Assembly: GCF_014645535.1 (NCBI RefSeq) | Contig: NZ_BMLX01000003.1 | Span: 248,001-312,000, forward strand | DNA: 64,000 bases | Origin: Silvimonas iriomotensis | GTDB taxonomy: Bacteria; Pseudomonadota; Gammaproteobacteria; Burkholderiales; Chitinibacteraceae | Reading direction: 5' to 3' | Shown: positions 57,100 through 64,000 of the stretch, one piece after another | Layout: each line of letters begins with the position of its first letter | Numbering within the stretch: position 1 is the stretch's first letter | Program-made: the position numbers and the translations under genes | Notes under the pieces: model-generated | What the model was told of the DNA's origin: nothing | The model's input: only the letters and a program-made list of their open reading frames with translations | The model's database searches: none

Positions 57100-58440
57100 T
57101 TACCACCATGCTTCAGCTTGAACGCCGAAGGAGCTGCCGTTGGTGCTGTTTTCGTAGACGCTATGCACGCCCTTGCTGGAAACAGCATTCATCGGATTGC
57201 CCGGGTCCTTCATTGCAGCATCGTTCCACTTGGCGTAGGTGTAGAACAGGCGCAGTTCCGGACGAGCATAAGCACCCTTGCCAGCGGCTGCGGTCAGAGC
57301 AAACGTGACCTTGGTGATGTTCTCGTTACCCAGATCCAGGTTGTCTTGCTTGTACGATTCATAGCCAAGTTCGGTAGCGAAACCGAAGATGTCAGTGAAG
57401 TGGTACTGCGGACGGGCACCAACTGCCCACCAGGTGCGCTTGCCACCAGTGGTGTCGGAGTAGTCATCGCTGCGATATACAGCGTGGCCCATAACGGTCC
57501 ACTGGCTGTCTTTCGGTTCCAGCGTGATGTTGTCAAACACCTGCAGGGTGCTGTCGTCAGAGGCAGCGCCCTGGTTGATGCTGCTGAAGTTACCCGTTGC
57601 GTTGGCGCCACGACCGTATTGCAGACCAATGCGGTTGGAACCCAGATCGCCGACCGGGTGGTCGTACAGACCGGACAGGTACCAGCCGTTGCTGGTCTGA
57701 GCGGTTGCGCTGGTGGTGGTGGTGCTCAGGCCGGTCAGCGGGTCAGTCGTGGTAACAGTGGTGTTATCCGAGTGCCATGCGCCAGTCAGGCCAGCGTTGA
57801 AGGTGAACGCGCCAGGACCTGCCTTGATGTTGGAAACCTTGAACAGGTTTTCCAGCCAGGTGCGGCCCAGGTCGTTGGAGTCAGCCGGACGCATCAAAGC
57901 GTAGCTGAACATCACGTCGTTACCCAGGTTGATGTTTTCGATACCAGCACCGGAGCCGTCACCGACCAAGTACTTGTAATCGAGCATGTGCAAGTCAGGA
58001 CGATCGTAGTAACGCAGACCGGCCCACAGCACTGCATCCTTCAGAGCACCGTCGCCCCAGTGAGCAACGCTGATGTAGTTCTGGGCAAATGCCAGCTTGG
58101 TATCCCAGTAGTCAGCGGAATACGGAATGTCGGTGTTAACCATGGTGTGTGCAGTCCACACAGCACCGTTGGACTGGTTGAACACAGGAATGTCCAGACC
58201 GATTTCGCCGTAGGCATCGCACTCGTTACCCAGACGGAACTTGGCATAGCCAACGCCGAAACATTGCATGTTGCCGCCCTTGCCGGCTTCGCCCCAACCT
58301 GCGCGGAAGTAGCCGTTGGAGGTAACGCTGCCTACTGCAGCTTGCAGGGCGGTCGGAGCTACATCATCAGCCATTGCCATCGCGCCGGTAGCCAGCATGG
58401 CAGCTGCAGCGAAGTGGGTAATACGGAACTTGAAGTCCAT
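57100..58440 (-). CDS. lamB: LamB-type maltoporin
   Basis: A 446-residue outer-membrane beta-barrel. Residues 1-24 are a signal peptide (ATGAMAMA then DD). The mature start leads into GYFRAGWGEAGKGGNMQCF, typical of maltoporins, followed by GNECDAYGEIGL and many aromatic alternating strands. The last residue is Trp after EAW, the usual outer-membrane insertion signal. It would be an 18-strand trimeric channel for maltodextrins or other sugars. The MalK/UgpC-type ABC ATPase at 63.2 kb could be a partner, but they are not adjacent. GAGAGAG precedes the ATG. Confidence 0.88.
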   Translation of the reverse strand: MDFKFRITHFAAAAMLATGAMAMADDVAPTALQAAVGSVTSNGYFRAGWGEAGKGGNMQCFGVGYAKFRLGNECDAYGEIGLDIPVFNQSNGAVWTAHTMVNTDIPYSADYWDTKLAFAQNYISVAHWGDGALKDAVLWAGLRYYDRPDLHMLDYKYLVGDGSGAGIENINLGNDVMFSYALMRPADSNDLGRTWLENLFKVSNIKAGPGAFTFNAGLTGAWHSDNTTVTTTDPLTGLSTTTTSATAQTSNGWYLSGLYDHPVGDLGSNRIGLQYGRGANATGNFSSINQGAASDDSTLQVFDNITLEPKDSQWTVMGHAVYRSDDYSDTTGGKRTWWAVGARPQYHFTDIFGFATELGYESYKQDNLDLGNENITKVTFALTAAAGKGAYARPELRLFYTYAKWNDAAMKDPGNPMNAVSSKGVHSVYENSTNGSSFGVQAEAWW

Positions 58441-59250
58441 TTTTGGTACTCTCTCTTTGCTCGAGTGTGTAAACCCGTCTGCACGGGGACTCAAAATAGC
58501 CAGGTCGCTGCCACGACGCTTGCTACATTCGGGAACACAAAGCGGCAGACTACATAATTGCCGCCGTAGTAATAACTTGCCCGATTCACCAGTCGGCCGT
58601 GGAAAGTTGAATGGTGAAAAGGGTCCTCCCTATAAGCCTCAAGGCACTGCCTTGGGGCTTCTTTCATTCCGGACCGTCTATCGGCACCATGTACTCAAAC
58701 CCGCGTGTTTATTAGGTTTGAATAATGTATTTATGGTGATCCGCAGATCGGCTCAAAAGCGTGCAACTGCTTGTAAGCTTGTTCCGAAACTGTGCGTTGA
58801 CGATAAGCAGGGGCGTGTTTTGCAGGAATCAGTAGAACACCTGTCGGGTGTTCTTCTTAGGTAAATGTCCTTATGCGATTTCGCCAAATTTGCTCAAAAA
58901 AACACTGGACACACCTAAAAACATACAGATTTTTAAGGTGTTCCCCGTAGTCGAAGGGCGCTTTGCTACTTTTTTTGGCGTTTTGGGGGCGTGTTAGAAA
59001 ATGTTGCAAAAAATGGACAGTAGCAACAATCCATGCAAACGATTTCACCTGAAACTGACCCGACAGCCACTTGATGAAGGTATCTATATTTAGTGACCTG
59101 AAAAATGCGTGGTCATGACCTTTGCCGTCAGAATTGCCGCTCTGGCCCCGTGGCGAAGGGGTCTGCAAGGGTTTGGGCGCTGATGCTTGTAAACAGCAAG
59201 TTGTGTTTGTGCTAACCTGCAAGACAAGTTTTCCCACAGGTTTCATATCA
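58441..59250. other. Long intergenic region between porin and gmk
   Basis: 810 bases without a credible gene. It holds a 12-bp stem (AAGCCTCAAGGC ACT GCCTTGGGGCTT, about 58634-58660) in the leader region of the porin, and a second hairpin GAACACC...GGTGTTC at 58835-58853 followed by TTCTT, which could terminate a short plus-strand RNA. The part 58690-59100 is richer in A/T and T-runs, in contrast to the GC-rich genes. The gmk promoter should lie at the right end. Small open frames here lack ribosome sites and family matches. Confidence 0.5.
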
Positions 59251-59865
59251 ATGGCTAAAGGCACCATTTTTGTCGTGACAGCCCCGTCGGGCGCCGGCAA
59301 GACCACACTGGTTGCGGCCCTGCTTGCCGCAGACCAGCAGATTCAGCTTTCCATCTCTTTCACCTCGCGCCCTGCGCGTGCGGGCGAAGTGAATGGCAAG
59401 GATTACCACTTTGTTGACCGTGCCACCTTTGAAGGCATGGTCCAGGCAGGTGACTTTGTCGAATGGGCAGAGGTCTACGGCAACTATTACGGCACCTCCA
59501 GAAAATGGCTGGAGTCGGTGATTGATGACGGCCGCGACATCTTGCTGGAGATCGACTGGCAAGGCGCCCAGCAGGTGAAAAAGCTGTTCCCGGATTCCGT
59601 GGGCGTGTTTGTCCTGCCGCCGTCCATCAACACGCTGGAGCAACGCCTGCGTGCCCGTGGCAAAGATCCGGAAGACGTCATCCAGCGCCGCATGTCCAAA
59701 GCCCGTGAAGAAATGGGCCACGTCAGCGAAGCGCAGTACGTGATCATCAACGAACACATTGATGACGCCGTGCGCGACATCATCAGCGTTGTGCGGGCAG
59801 AACGCCTGCGCGGCGAGCGTCAGGCAGTACGTCACGCCGAACTGGTGAACTCGCTCAAGGCCTGA
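59251..59865 (+). CDS. gmk: Guanylate kinase
   Basis: The 204-residue enzyme phosphorylates GMP to GDP. P-loop APSGAGKTTL is at residues 11-20; SFTSRPARAGEVNGKDYHFV is the GMP-binding region. Length fits (E. coli 207). First gene of gmk-rpoZ-spoT. The start ATG 59251 follows ACAGG by about ten bases. Confidence 0.97.
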   Translation: MAKGTIFVVTAPSGAGKTTLVAALLAADQQIQLSISFTSRPARAGEVNGKDYHFVDRATFEGMVQAGDFVEWAEVYGNYYGTSRKWLESVIDDGRDILLEIDWQGAQQVKKLFPDSVGVFVLPPSINTLEQRLRARGKDPEDVIQRRMSKAREEMGHVSEAQYVIINEHIDDAVRDIISVVRAERLRGERQAVRHAELVNSLKA

Positions 59866-59867
59866 TC

Positions 59868-59876
59868 TGTTATAAT
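59868..59876 (+). promoter_or_regulatory. Extended -10 promoter motif
   Basis: TGTTATAAT, a consensus TGN-TATAAT, right after the gmk stop. No good -35. The terminator begins only 14 bases downstream, so any transcript from it would meet a stop signal at once. Confidence 0.5.
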
Positions 59877-59889
59877 CAATGCAATTCAA

Positions 59890-59928
59890 GGCCATAACGG
59901 GTTCTCGTCATGGCCGTTTTGGTTTTTT
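59890..59928 (+). terminator. Intrinsic terminator between gmk and rpoZ
   Basis: GGCCAT, 14-base loop, ATGGCC and then GTTTTGGTTTTTT. Confidence 0.8.
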
Positions 59929-59984
59929 GGGGCCGGGCTCAAATCGCATGAGCCGGTCCTGGTTTGATCGGAGATTCCATTTAT

Positions 59985-60191
59985 ATGGCACGCGTAACCG
60001 TTGAAGATTGCCTGAACCGCATCGAAAACCGTTTTGATCTGACTCTGGCTGCCGCCTACCGCGCCCGCCAGATCGCCAACGGCTCCACCCCGCAAGTGGA
60101 CGCCCCGGGCCGTGACAAGCCCACCGTCCTCGCCCTGCGCGAAATGGCTGCCGGCCTGGTTGGCCGCGAAATGCTCAATCGTCGCTCTTGA
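59985..60191 (+). CDS. rpoZ: RNA polymerase omega subunit
   Basis: 68 residues, [20 protein letters not shown], then [11 protein letters not shown] and [13 protein letters not shown]. It assists assembly of RNA polymerase and contributes to ppGpp binding. GGAG lies about ten bases upstream. Located between gmk and spoT as in most proteobacteria. Confidence 0.97.
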   Translation: MARVTVEDCLNRIENRFDLTLAAAYRARQIANGSTPQVDAPGRDKPTVLALREMAAGLVGREMLNRRS

Positions 60192-60243
60192 TCCGCACTG
60201 CGTTTCACCCCACCTGACATCTATATTTAAATGAATATGGAGA

Positions 60244-60266
60244 CGGCCATCAGTGTCTGATGGCCG
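60244..60266 (+). other. Perfect 10-bp hairpin just before the spoT ribosome site
   Basis: CGGCCATCAG TGT CTGATGGCCG. It ends one base before the GGTGGAG ribosome site (60268-60274) of spoT. There is no T-run, so it is not a terminator; its position suggests translational control. Confidence 0.7.
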
Positions 60267-60283
60267 CGGTGGAGTATCCCCTC

Positions 60284-62500
60284 ATGGAAGCGTTGCTTGC
60301 TGCTGCTGACGTACCTGACCTGGCTGCCAAGGCGCCAGCGGTCATTGCTGCGGCAAACCGGTTTCTGACCGAAGACACTGCTTACCTCAAGCCCGAAGAC
60401 CGGGTGTTCCTCGCTGTCGCCTTCAAATTCTCTGAAGCCGCGCATCGTGGACAAAGCCGCCAGAGCGGCGAGCCTTATATCTCCCATCCGCTGGCTGTGG
60501 CCAGCATCCTGACGTCCTGGCATCTTGATGCCCAGGCGCTGGCGGCTGCGTTGCTGCACGACGTGATGGAAGACAGCGGCATCACCAAGCTTGAACTCAC
60601 CGAAAAGTTTGGGCGCCATGTGGCCGAGCTGGTTGACGGCATGTCCAAGATCGACAAGCTGGAGTTCCAGAGCAAGGAAGAGGCGCAGGCGGAAAACTTC
60701 CGCAAAATGCTGCTGGCCATGGCGCGCGACCTGCGTGTCATCCTGATCAAGCTGGCAGACCGGCTGCACAACATGCGCACCATGGGCGTGATGCGGCCGG
60801 ACAAGCAAAAACGCATTGCGCGCGAGACCATGGAAATCTACGCGCCGATCGCCAACCGGCTGGGTCTGAATGCGGTGTACCTGGAACTGGACGACCTCTC
60901 GTTCAAGTACACCTATCCCAACCGTTATGAAGTGCTGTCCAGGGCACTCAAGTCCGCGCGCGGCAACCGCCGCGAGGTGGTGGGCAAGATTCTGGACGGC
61001 CTCAAGAACAAGCTGATCGAATGCAATATCGACGCCACGGTAACGGGGCGCGAGAAAAACCTGCACAGCATTTACCGCAAAATGCAGGAAAAGAGCCTCT
61101 CTTTTTCCGAGGTGCTCGATATCTACGGTTTCCGCGTCATCGTCAAAGACGTACCGACGTGTTATCTGGCCATTGGCGCACTGCATGCCTTGTACAAGCC
61201 CATCCCCGGCAAGTTCAAGGACTACATTGCGATCCCCAAGGCCAACGGTTACCAGAGCCTGCACACCACGCTGTTCGGCCCGTACGGCTTGCCGATTGAA
61301 ATCCAGATCCGCACGCAGGACATGCACCGCATTGCGGACGCTGGCGTCGCCAGCCACTGGATGTACAAGAGCGGCGACGAGAGCTTTTCTGATGTGCAGC
61401 AAAAGACCCACCAGTGGCTGCAGTCCTTGCTGGAAATCCAGGCGGAATCCGGCGACGCGGTGGAGTTCCTGGAGCACATCAAGGTCGATCTGTTCCCGGA
61501 TCAGGTGTACGTGTTCACGCCCAAGGGCAAGATCATGAGCCTGCCGCAGGGCGCCACGTGTGTCGACTTCGCCTACGCCGTGCACACCGATATCGGCAAC
61601 CGCTGTATTGCTGCCAAGGTGAACCACGAACTGGTGCCGCTGCGCTCACGCCTCAAGAGCGGCGACCAGGTGGAAATTGTCACCGCCGCCCACGCCAAGC
61701 CCAATCCGTCCTGGTTGACGTTTGTCTCAACCGGCAAGGCGCGCTCGCATATCCGCCACTTCCTTAAAACCATGCGGTTTGAAGAGTCGGTGCATCTGGG
61801 CGAACGCTTGCTGGCCCAGGGTTTTGCCACGCTGCATCAGCAGTTTTTGCCGATGACCGACGACACCTGGGATCGCTACCTGAAAGAAAGCAGCGCGCGC
61901 ACCAAGGAAGATGTGCTTTCTGACATCGGCCTGGGCCAGCGCCTGGCGGTGGTGGTGGCCAAGCGCCTGTTGCAGTTGTCCGGCCAGTGGCTGGACGACA
62001 ACACGGCCGCGGCTGCCGCCGGCCGCAAGATTTCGTCGGTGACCATTCGCGGCACGGAAGGCATGGCCATCCAGTTCGCCCGCTGCTGTAATCCGATCCC
62101 GGGTGACCCGATCATTGGCCTTGTGAAGAAAGATCAGGGCCTTGTGGTGCACACGCATGATTGCCCGCAGATTTCCGGCCGCGGCCGGATTGATGCCGAC
62201 AAATTCATCGACGTGGAATGGGACCCGGATTCCACCCGCCTGTTTGACGTGCCGATCCGCGTGCTGACGGAAAATACCCGTGGCGCGCTGGCGCAGATTT
62301 CCGCCGCGATTGCCGAGGCGGAGGCCAATATTGTGTCGGTGGCAACGCAAAACGCGGAACATGAGGGTGACCGGTTTATGCAGATTGCCTTTGTGCTGCA
62401 GGTCTCTAACCGCGTGCATCTGGCGCGGGTGATGCGGTCTTTGCGGCAGTTGCCGAGTGTGTTCCGGATTTTGCGCATGCGGGGTGGGGAGAAGGCCTGA
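60284..62500 (+). CDS. spoT: Bifunctional (p)ppGpp synthetase/hydrolase (Rel/SpoT type)
   Basis: A 738-residue stringent-response enzyme. Residues 40-190 form the HD hydrolase domain, intact (His54, His68, HD 92-93, EDSG). The synthetase domain follows (GREKNLHSIYRKM, VLDIYGFRVIV, YQSLHTTL), then TGS (DLFPDQVYVFTPKGKIMSLP), a zinc-finger region (ARCCNPIPGD) and a C-terminal ACT domain (DVPIRVLTENTRGALAQISA). I choose ATG 60284, with GGTGGAG nine bases upstream. An ATG at 60260 lies inside a hairpin and lacks a ribosome site. Terminator at 62541. Confidence 0.95.
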   Translation: MEALLAAADVPDLAAKAPAVIAAANRFLTEDTAYLKPEDRVFLAVAFKFSEAAHRGQSRQSGEPYISHPLAVASILTSWHLDAQALAAALLHDVMEDSGITKLELTEKFGRHVAELVDGMSKIDKLEFQSKEEAQAENFRKMLLAMARDLRVILIKLADRLHNMRTMGVMRPDKQKRIARETMEIYAPIANRLGLNAVYLELDDLSFKYTYPNRYEVLSRALKSARGNRREVVGKILDGLKNKLIECNIDATVTGREKNLHSIYRKMQEKSLSFSEVLDIYGFRVIVKDVPTCYLAIGALHALYKPIPGKFKDYIAIPKANGYQSLHTTLFGPYGLPIEIQIRTQDMHRIADAGVASHWMYKSGDESFSDVQQKTHQWLQSLLEIQAESGDAVEFLEHIKVDLFPDQVYVFTPKGKIMSLPQGATCVDFAYAVHTDIGNRCIAAKVNHELVPLRSRLKSGDQVEIVTAAHAKPNPSWLTFVSTGKARSHIRHFLKTMRFEESVHLGERLLAQGFATLHQQFLPMTDDTWDRYLKESSARTKEDVLSDIGLGQRLAVVVAKRLLQLSGQWLDDNTAAAAAGRKISSVTIRGTEGMAIQFARCCNPIPGDPIIGLVKKDQGLVVHTHDCPQISGRGRIDADKFIDVEWDPDSTRLFDVPIRVLTENTRGALAQISAAIAEAEANIVSVATQNAEHEGDRFMQIAFVLQVSNRVHLARVMRSLRQLPSVFRILRMRGGEKA

Positions 62501-62540
62501 GCGGCCTTTGCATCCGCTGTGGGTATTTGAGAGGGCTTGC

Positions 62541-62573
62541 AAAAAACGCTACCTGTTGAGGGTGGCGTTTTTT
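62541..62573 (+). terminator. Intrinsic terminator of spoT
   Basis: AAAAAACGCTACC, loop TGTTGAG, GGTGGCGTTTTTT (one G-T pair). Confidence 0.88.
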
Positions 62574-62618
62574 GTTTGTGGGATGTGAAGGTGATGTGTG
62601 CTTTCCCACTACCTCGTC

Positions 62619-62639
62619 ATTCCGGCCTTGAGGCGGAAT
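62619..62639. repeat. dRS3-like inverted repeat
   Basis: ATTCCGGCC TTG AGGCGGAAT, 21 bases, imperfect, flanked by GTC and CCAG. Confidence 0.7.
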
Positions 62640-62749
62640 CCAGTTGGCCGCCACAGGTGGCCTTTGGTGAACGAAGCCATAAAACCTTAACTGCTGTTAG
62701 CGCCTTCGGCGCGGGTAAAGGCATTACCTACCGGCGGTGGCCGGAGCAC

Positions 62750-62783
62750 GTTACTTTCTTTTGCTTCGCCAAAAGAAAGTAAC
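62750..62783 (+). other. 14-bp perfect hairpin of repeat copy B
   Basis: Arms 62750-62763 (GTTACTTTCTTTTG) and 62770-62783, loop CTTCGC. Confidence 0.85.
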
Positions 62784-63049
62784 CAAAGAAAAGGCGACCC
62801 CTGCGACGGCGCTCGCTGCGCGAGTTCCCTGTGCTTCTCGCAAGTCGCGGCTGGCTCGCGTGTTCGGCCTGCGGCCTACCGCTTCGCCTTGATCGCCGCG
62901 CCTTGCTGCGATGCTCGGCGCAGTCAAAGGGGGCTCAACGTCAAAAGCAACCCCAACCCCAACCCCAACCCCAACCCCGAAAATCAACGACAACGGCACC
63001 CAGGGTTCATCCGTATGCAAGAATGACGCCCTTGCCTCACCACCTCGGC

Positions 63050-63069
63050 ATTCCGGCGCAGGCCGGAAT
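63050..63069. repeat. dRS3-like 20-bp inverted repeat
   Basis: ATTCCGGC GCAG GCCGGAAT, perfect arms of 8 bp, flanked by GGC and CCAG. Confidence 0.8.
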
Positions 63070-63124
63070 CCAGTGTCAAAACACTGCGCCGTCAGGCGCT
63101 AAAACTGCCATCCCTTTCCCGCCC

Positions 63125-63165
63125 CAAAAAGAAAAACGCCCTGTATGCATCGGCATACAAGGCGT
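63125..63165 (-). terminator. Intrinsic terminator of the ABC ATPase gene
   Basis: Minus strand: a 12-bp stem starting ACGCCTTGTATG (one G-T pair), loop CCGATG, followed by TTTTCTTTTT. Confidence 0.88.
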
Positions 63166-63201
63166 CGTCCAGCCTCTGGCAAGGCATTGCGCTTTTACAT
63201 C

Positions 63202-64000
63202 TCAGCCTACGCGTTTGGCGGCGACCATGTTGCCGGGCTTGAGGCGTTTGAAGGCATTGCCGTCGCGGTCAAAGACGTGGAAGGCGGCCGACGGGGCGGA
63301 GATGTTGATGGTGTCGCCAATGTTCACTTCACGGTCGCCATGGCCGCGTACGGTGAGGTCCTGGCCGGTGGAGAGGGTGAGGTACAGGAAGTTGGATTCG
63401 CCCAGGTGTTCGACCAGGTTCACGGTGCCAGAGAAGCGTTCGCTGCCGTTGCTGTCTTCCCACAGGTGCTCGGCGCGGATGCCGACGGTGACGCGGTCGC
63501 CCACGGTGGCGGTGCTGCCGTCTACGTCGGCGCGCACGTTCTGGCCGCCGGCGAGGGTGACGATCAGATGATCTGCGGCGGCGCTTTCGACGACGCCTTC
63601 AAGCAGGTTCATCTTGGGCGAGCCGATAAACGTGGCGACGAACAGGTTGGCGGGCTGTTGGTACAGTTCCAGCGGCGAGCCGGCTTGCTGGATCAGGCCG
63701 TCGTGCATGACCACGATCTTGTCGCCCAGGGTCATGGCTTCGACCTGGTCGTGCGTGACGTAAACAATAGTGGCTTCCAGTTCGCGGTGCAGCTTGGCGA
63801 TTTCCAGACGGGTCTGGACGCGCAGGGCGGCGTCGAGGTTGGAGAGCGGTTCGTCGAACAGGAACAGTTTGGGTTCACGCACAATGGCGCGGCCAATGGC
63901 CACGCGCTGACGCTGACCGCCGGAGAGTTCGCGCGGCAGGCGTTCGAGCAGGTGATCAATCTTGAGGATCTTGGCGGCGTTGCGGATGCGGGTGTCGGCT
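63202..64000 (-). CDS. Sugar ABC transporter ATP-binding protein, MalK/UgpC family (partial, N-terminus off the window)
   Basis: 266 residues of the C-terminal part are visible; the Walker A end lies beyond base 64000. Present are the signature LSGGQRQRVAIGRA, Walker B LFLFDEPLSNLDA, and the switch His in VTHDQVEAMTLGD. A C-terminal TOBE domain follows (VTVGIRAEHLWEDSNGSERF; FLYLTLSTGQDLTVRG). Such ATPases power uptake of oligosaccharides or glycerol-3-phosphate. This is the last gene of its unit, given the terminator at 63125. Confidence 0.9.
   Translation of the reverse strand, partial: ADTRIRNAAKILKIDHLLERLPRELSGGQRQRVAIGRAIVREPKLFLFDEPLSNLDAALRVQTRLEIAKLHRELEATIVYVTHDQVEAMTLGDKIVVMHDGLIQQAGSPLELYQQPANLFVATFIGSPKMNLLEGVVESAAADHLIVTLAGGQNVRADVDGSTATVGDRVTVGIRAEHLWEDSNGSERFSGTVNLVEHLGESNFLYLTLSTGQDLTVRGHGDREVNIGDTINISAPSAAFHVFDRDGNAFKRLKPGNMVAAKRVG

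Larger units (their letters stand above)
62619..63069 (+). repeat. Modular non-coding repeat element, copy B
   Basis: Same module order as copies A and C: dRS3-like repeat (62619-62639), TTAACTGCTGTTAGCGCC (62687-62704), hairpin (62750-62783), AAAGGCGACCCCTGCG, GC-rich arm with CGCAGTCAAAGGGGG, a hexamer tract (here CCCAAC/ACCCCA units, 62950-62978) and a closing dRS3-like repeat (63050-63069). It is complete, bounded by dRS3-like repeats on both sides. Confidence 0.82.

Noticed and set aside
34758-59250. Integrase or tRNA attachment site at the edges of the eut block
   Set aside because: No integrase, tRNA or direct repeat was visible at either edge, so a classical integrative island is not supported.
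58857-59306. Minus-strand open frame of 149 codons ahead of gmk
   Set aside because: It overlaps the gmk start and the gmk control region and has no recognisable features.

Overview
The window is GC-rich, gene-dense bacterial chromosome. Gene content and order point to a betaproteobacterium, most likely of the order Neisseriales (Chromobacteriaceae-like): a dapF / DUF484 / xerC operon, a rph / PP2C phosphatase / Ser-Thr kinase // yicC region that elsewhere in betaproteobacteria runs on into gmk / rpoZ / spoT, and short 20-bp inverted repeats that look like the dRS3 repeats of Neisseria. The species cannot be named from the sequence alone.

Layout. 0-13 kb: part of a secreted DUF5916-type protein, oligopeptidase A, phosphate acetyltransferase (pta), a two-gene NAD-salvage unit (nicotinamidase-like plus pncB), a ChaA-type Ca2+/H+ antiporter and a PyrB with an extra helix-turn-helix-like N-terminus. 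11.9-13.2 kb: a non-coding repeat island with two inverted copies of a modular element; a third copy lies at 62.6-63.1 kb. 13-31.6 kb: housekeeping genes (ftsK, a Kir-type K+ channel, bioA, xerC, DUF484, dapF, ridA, hemW, rdgB, dusA, rph) with a small lower-GC patch of two orphan membrane proteins at 29.7-30.8 kb. 31.7-34.8 kb: a phosphatase/kinase pair and divergent yicC.

34.8-51.7 kb: a 17-gene minus-strand bacterial microcompartment operon for ethanolamine use, in order of transcription eutS-P-Q-T-D-M-N-E-J-G-H-A-B-C-L-K, then pduS and pduT, then eutR. It encodes the B12-dependent lyase (EutBC), its reactivase (EutA), the adenosyltransferase (EutT), aldehyde and alcohol dehydrogenases (EutE, EutG), phosphotransacetylase (EutD), putative acetate kinases (EutP, EutQ), the permease (EutH), shell proteins (EutS, M, N, L, K, PduT) and a flavin/Fe-S cobalamin reductase (PduS) otherwise best known from propanediol compartments. 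It is therefore a hybrid eut/pdu locus. Ethanolamine would be imported, split to acetaldehyde and ammonia inside the shell, and converted to acetyl-CoA, acetyl-phosphate/acetate and ethanol. PduS and PduT would supply and conduct electrons for cobalamin reduction. EutR, encoded last, would activate its own operon.

51.8-56.4 kb: an ascorbate-family PTS (IIA, IIB, IIC) divergent from a P-loop ATPase across an AT-rich, palindrome-rich spacer, then an EamA-type exporter. 56.6-56.85 kb: a highly structured minus-strand RNA candidate with a strong terminator, possibly 6S RNA. 57.1-58.4 kb: a LamB-type maltoporin. 59.2-62.5 kb: gmk, rpoZ, spoT. 63.2 kb to the edge: part of a MalK/UgpC-type ABC ATPase. 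The stretch from yicC to gmk (about 24 kb) separates genes that are normally neighbours and is read here as an acquired or relocated block.
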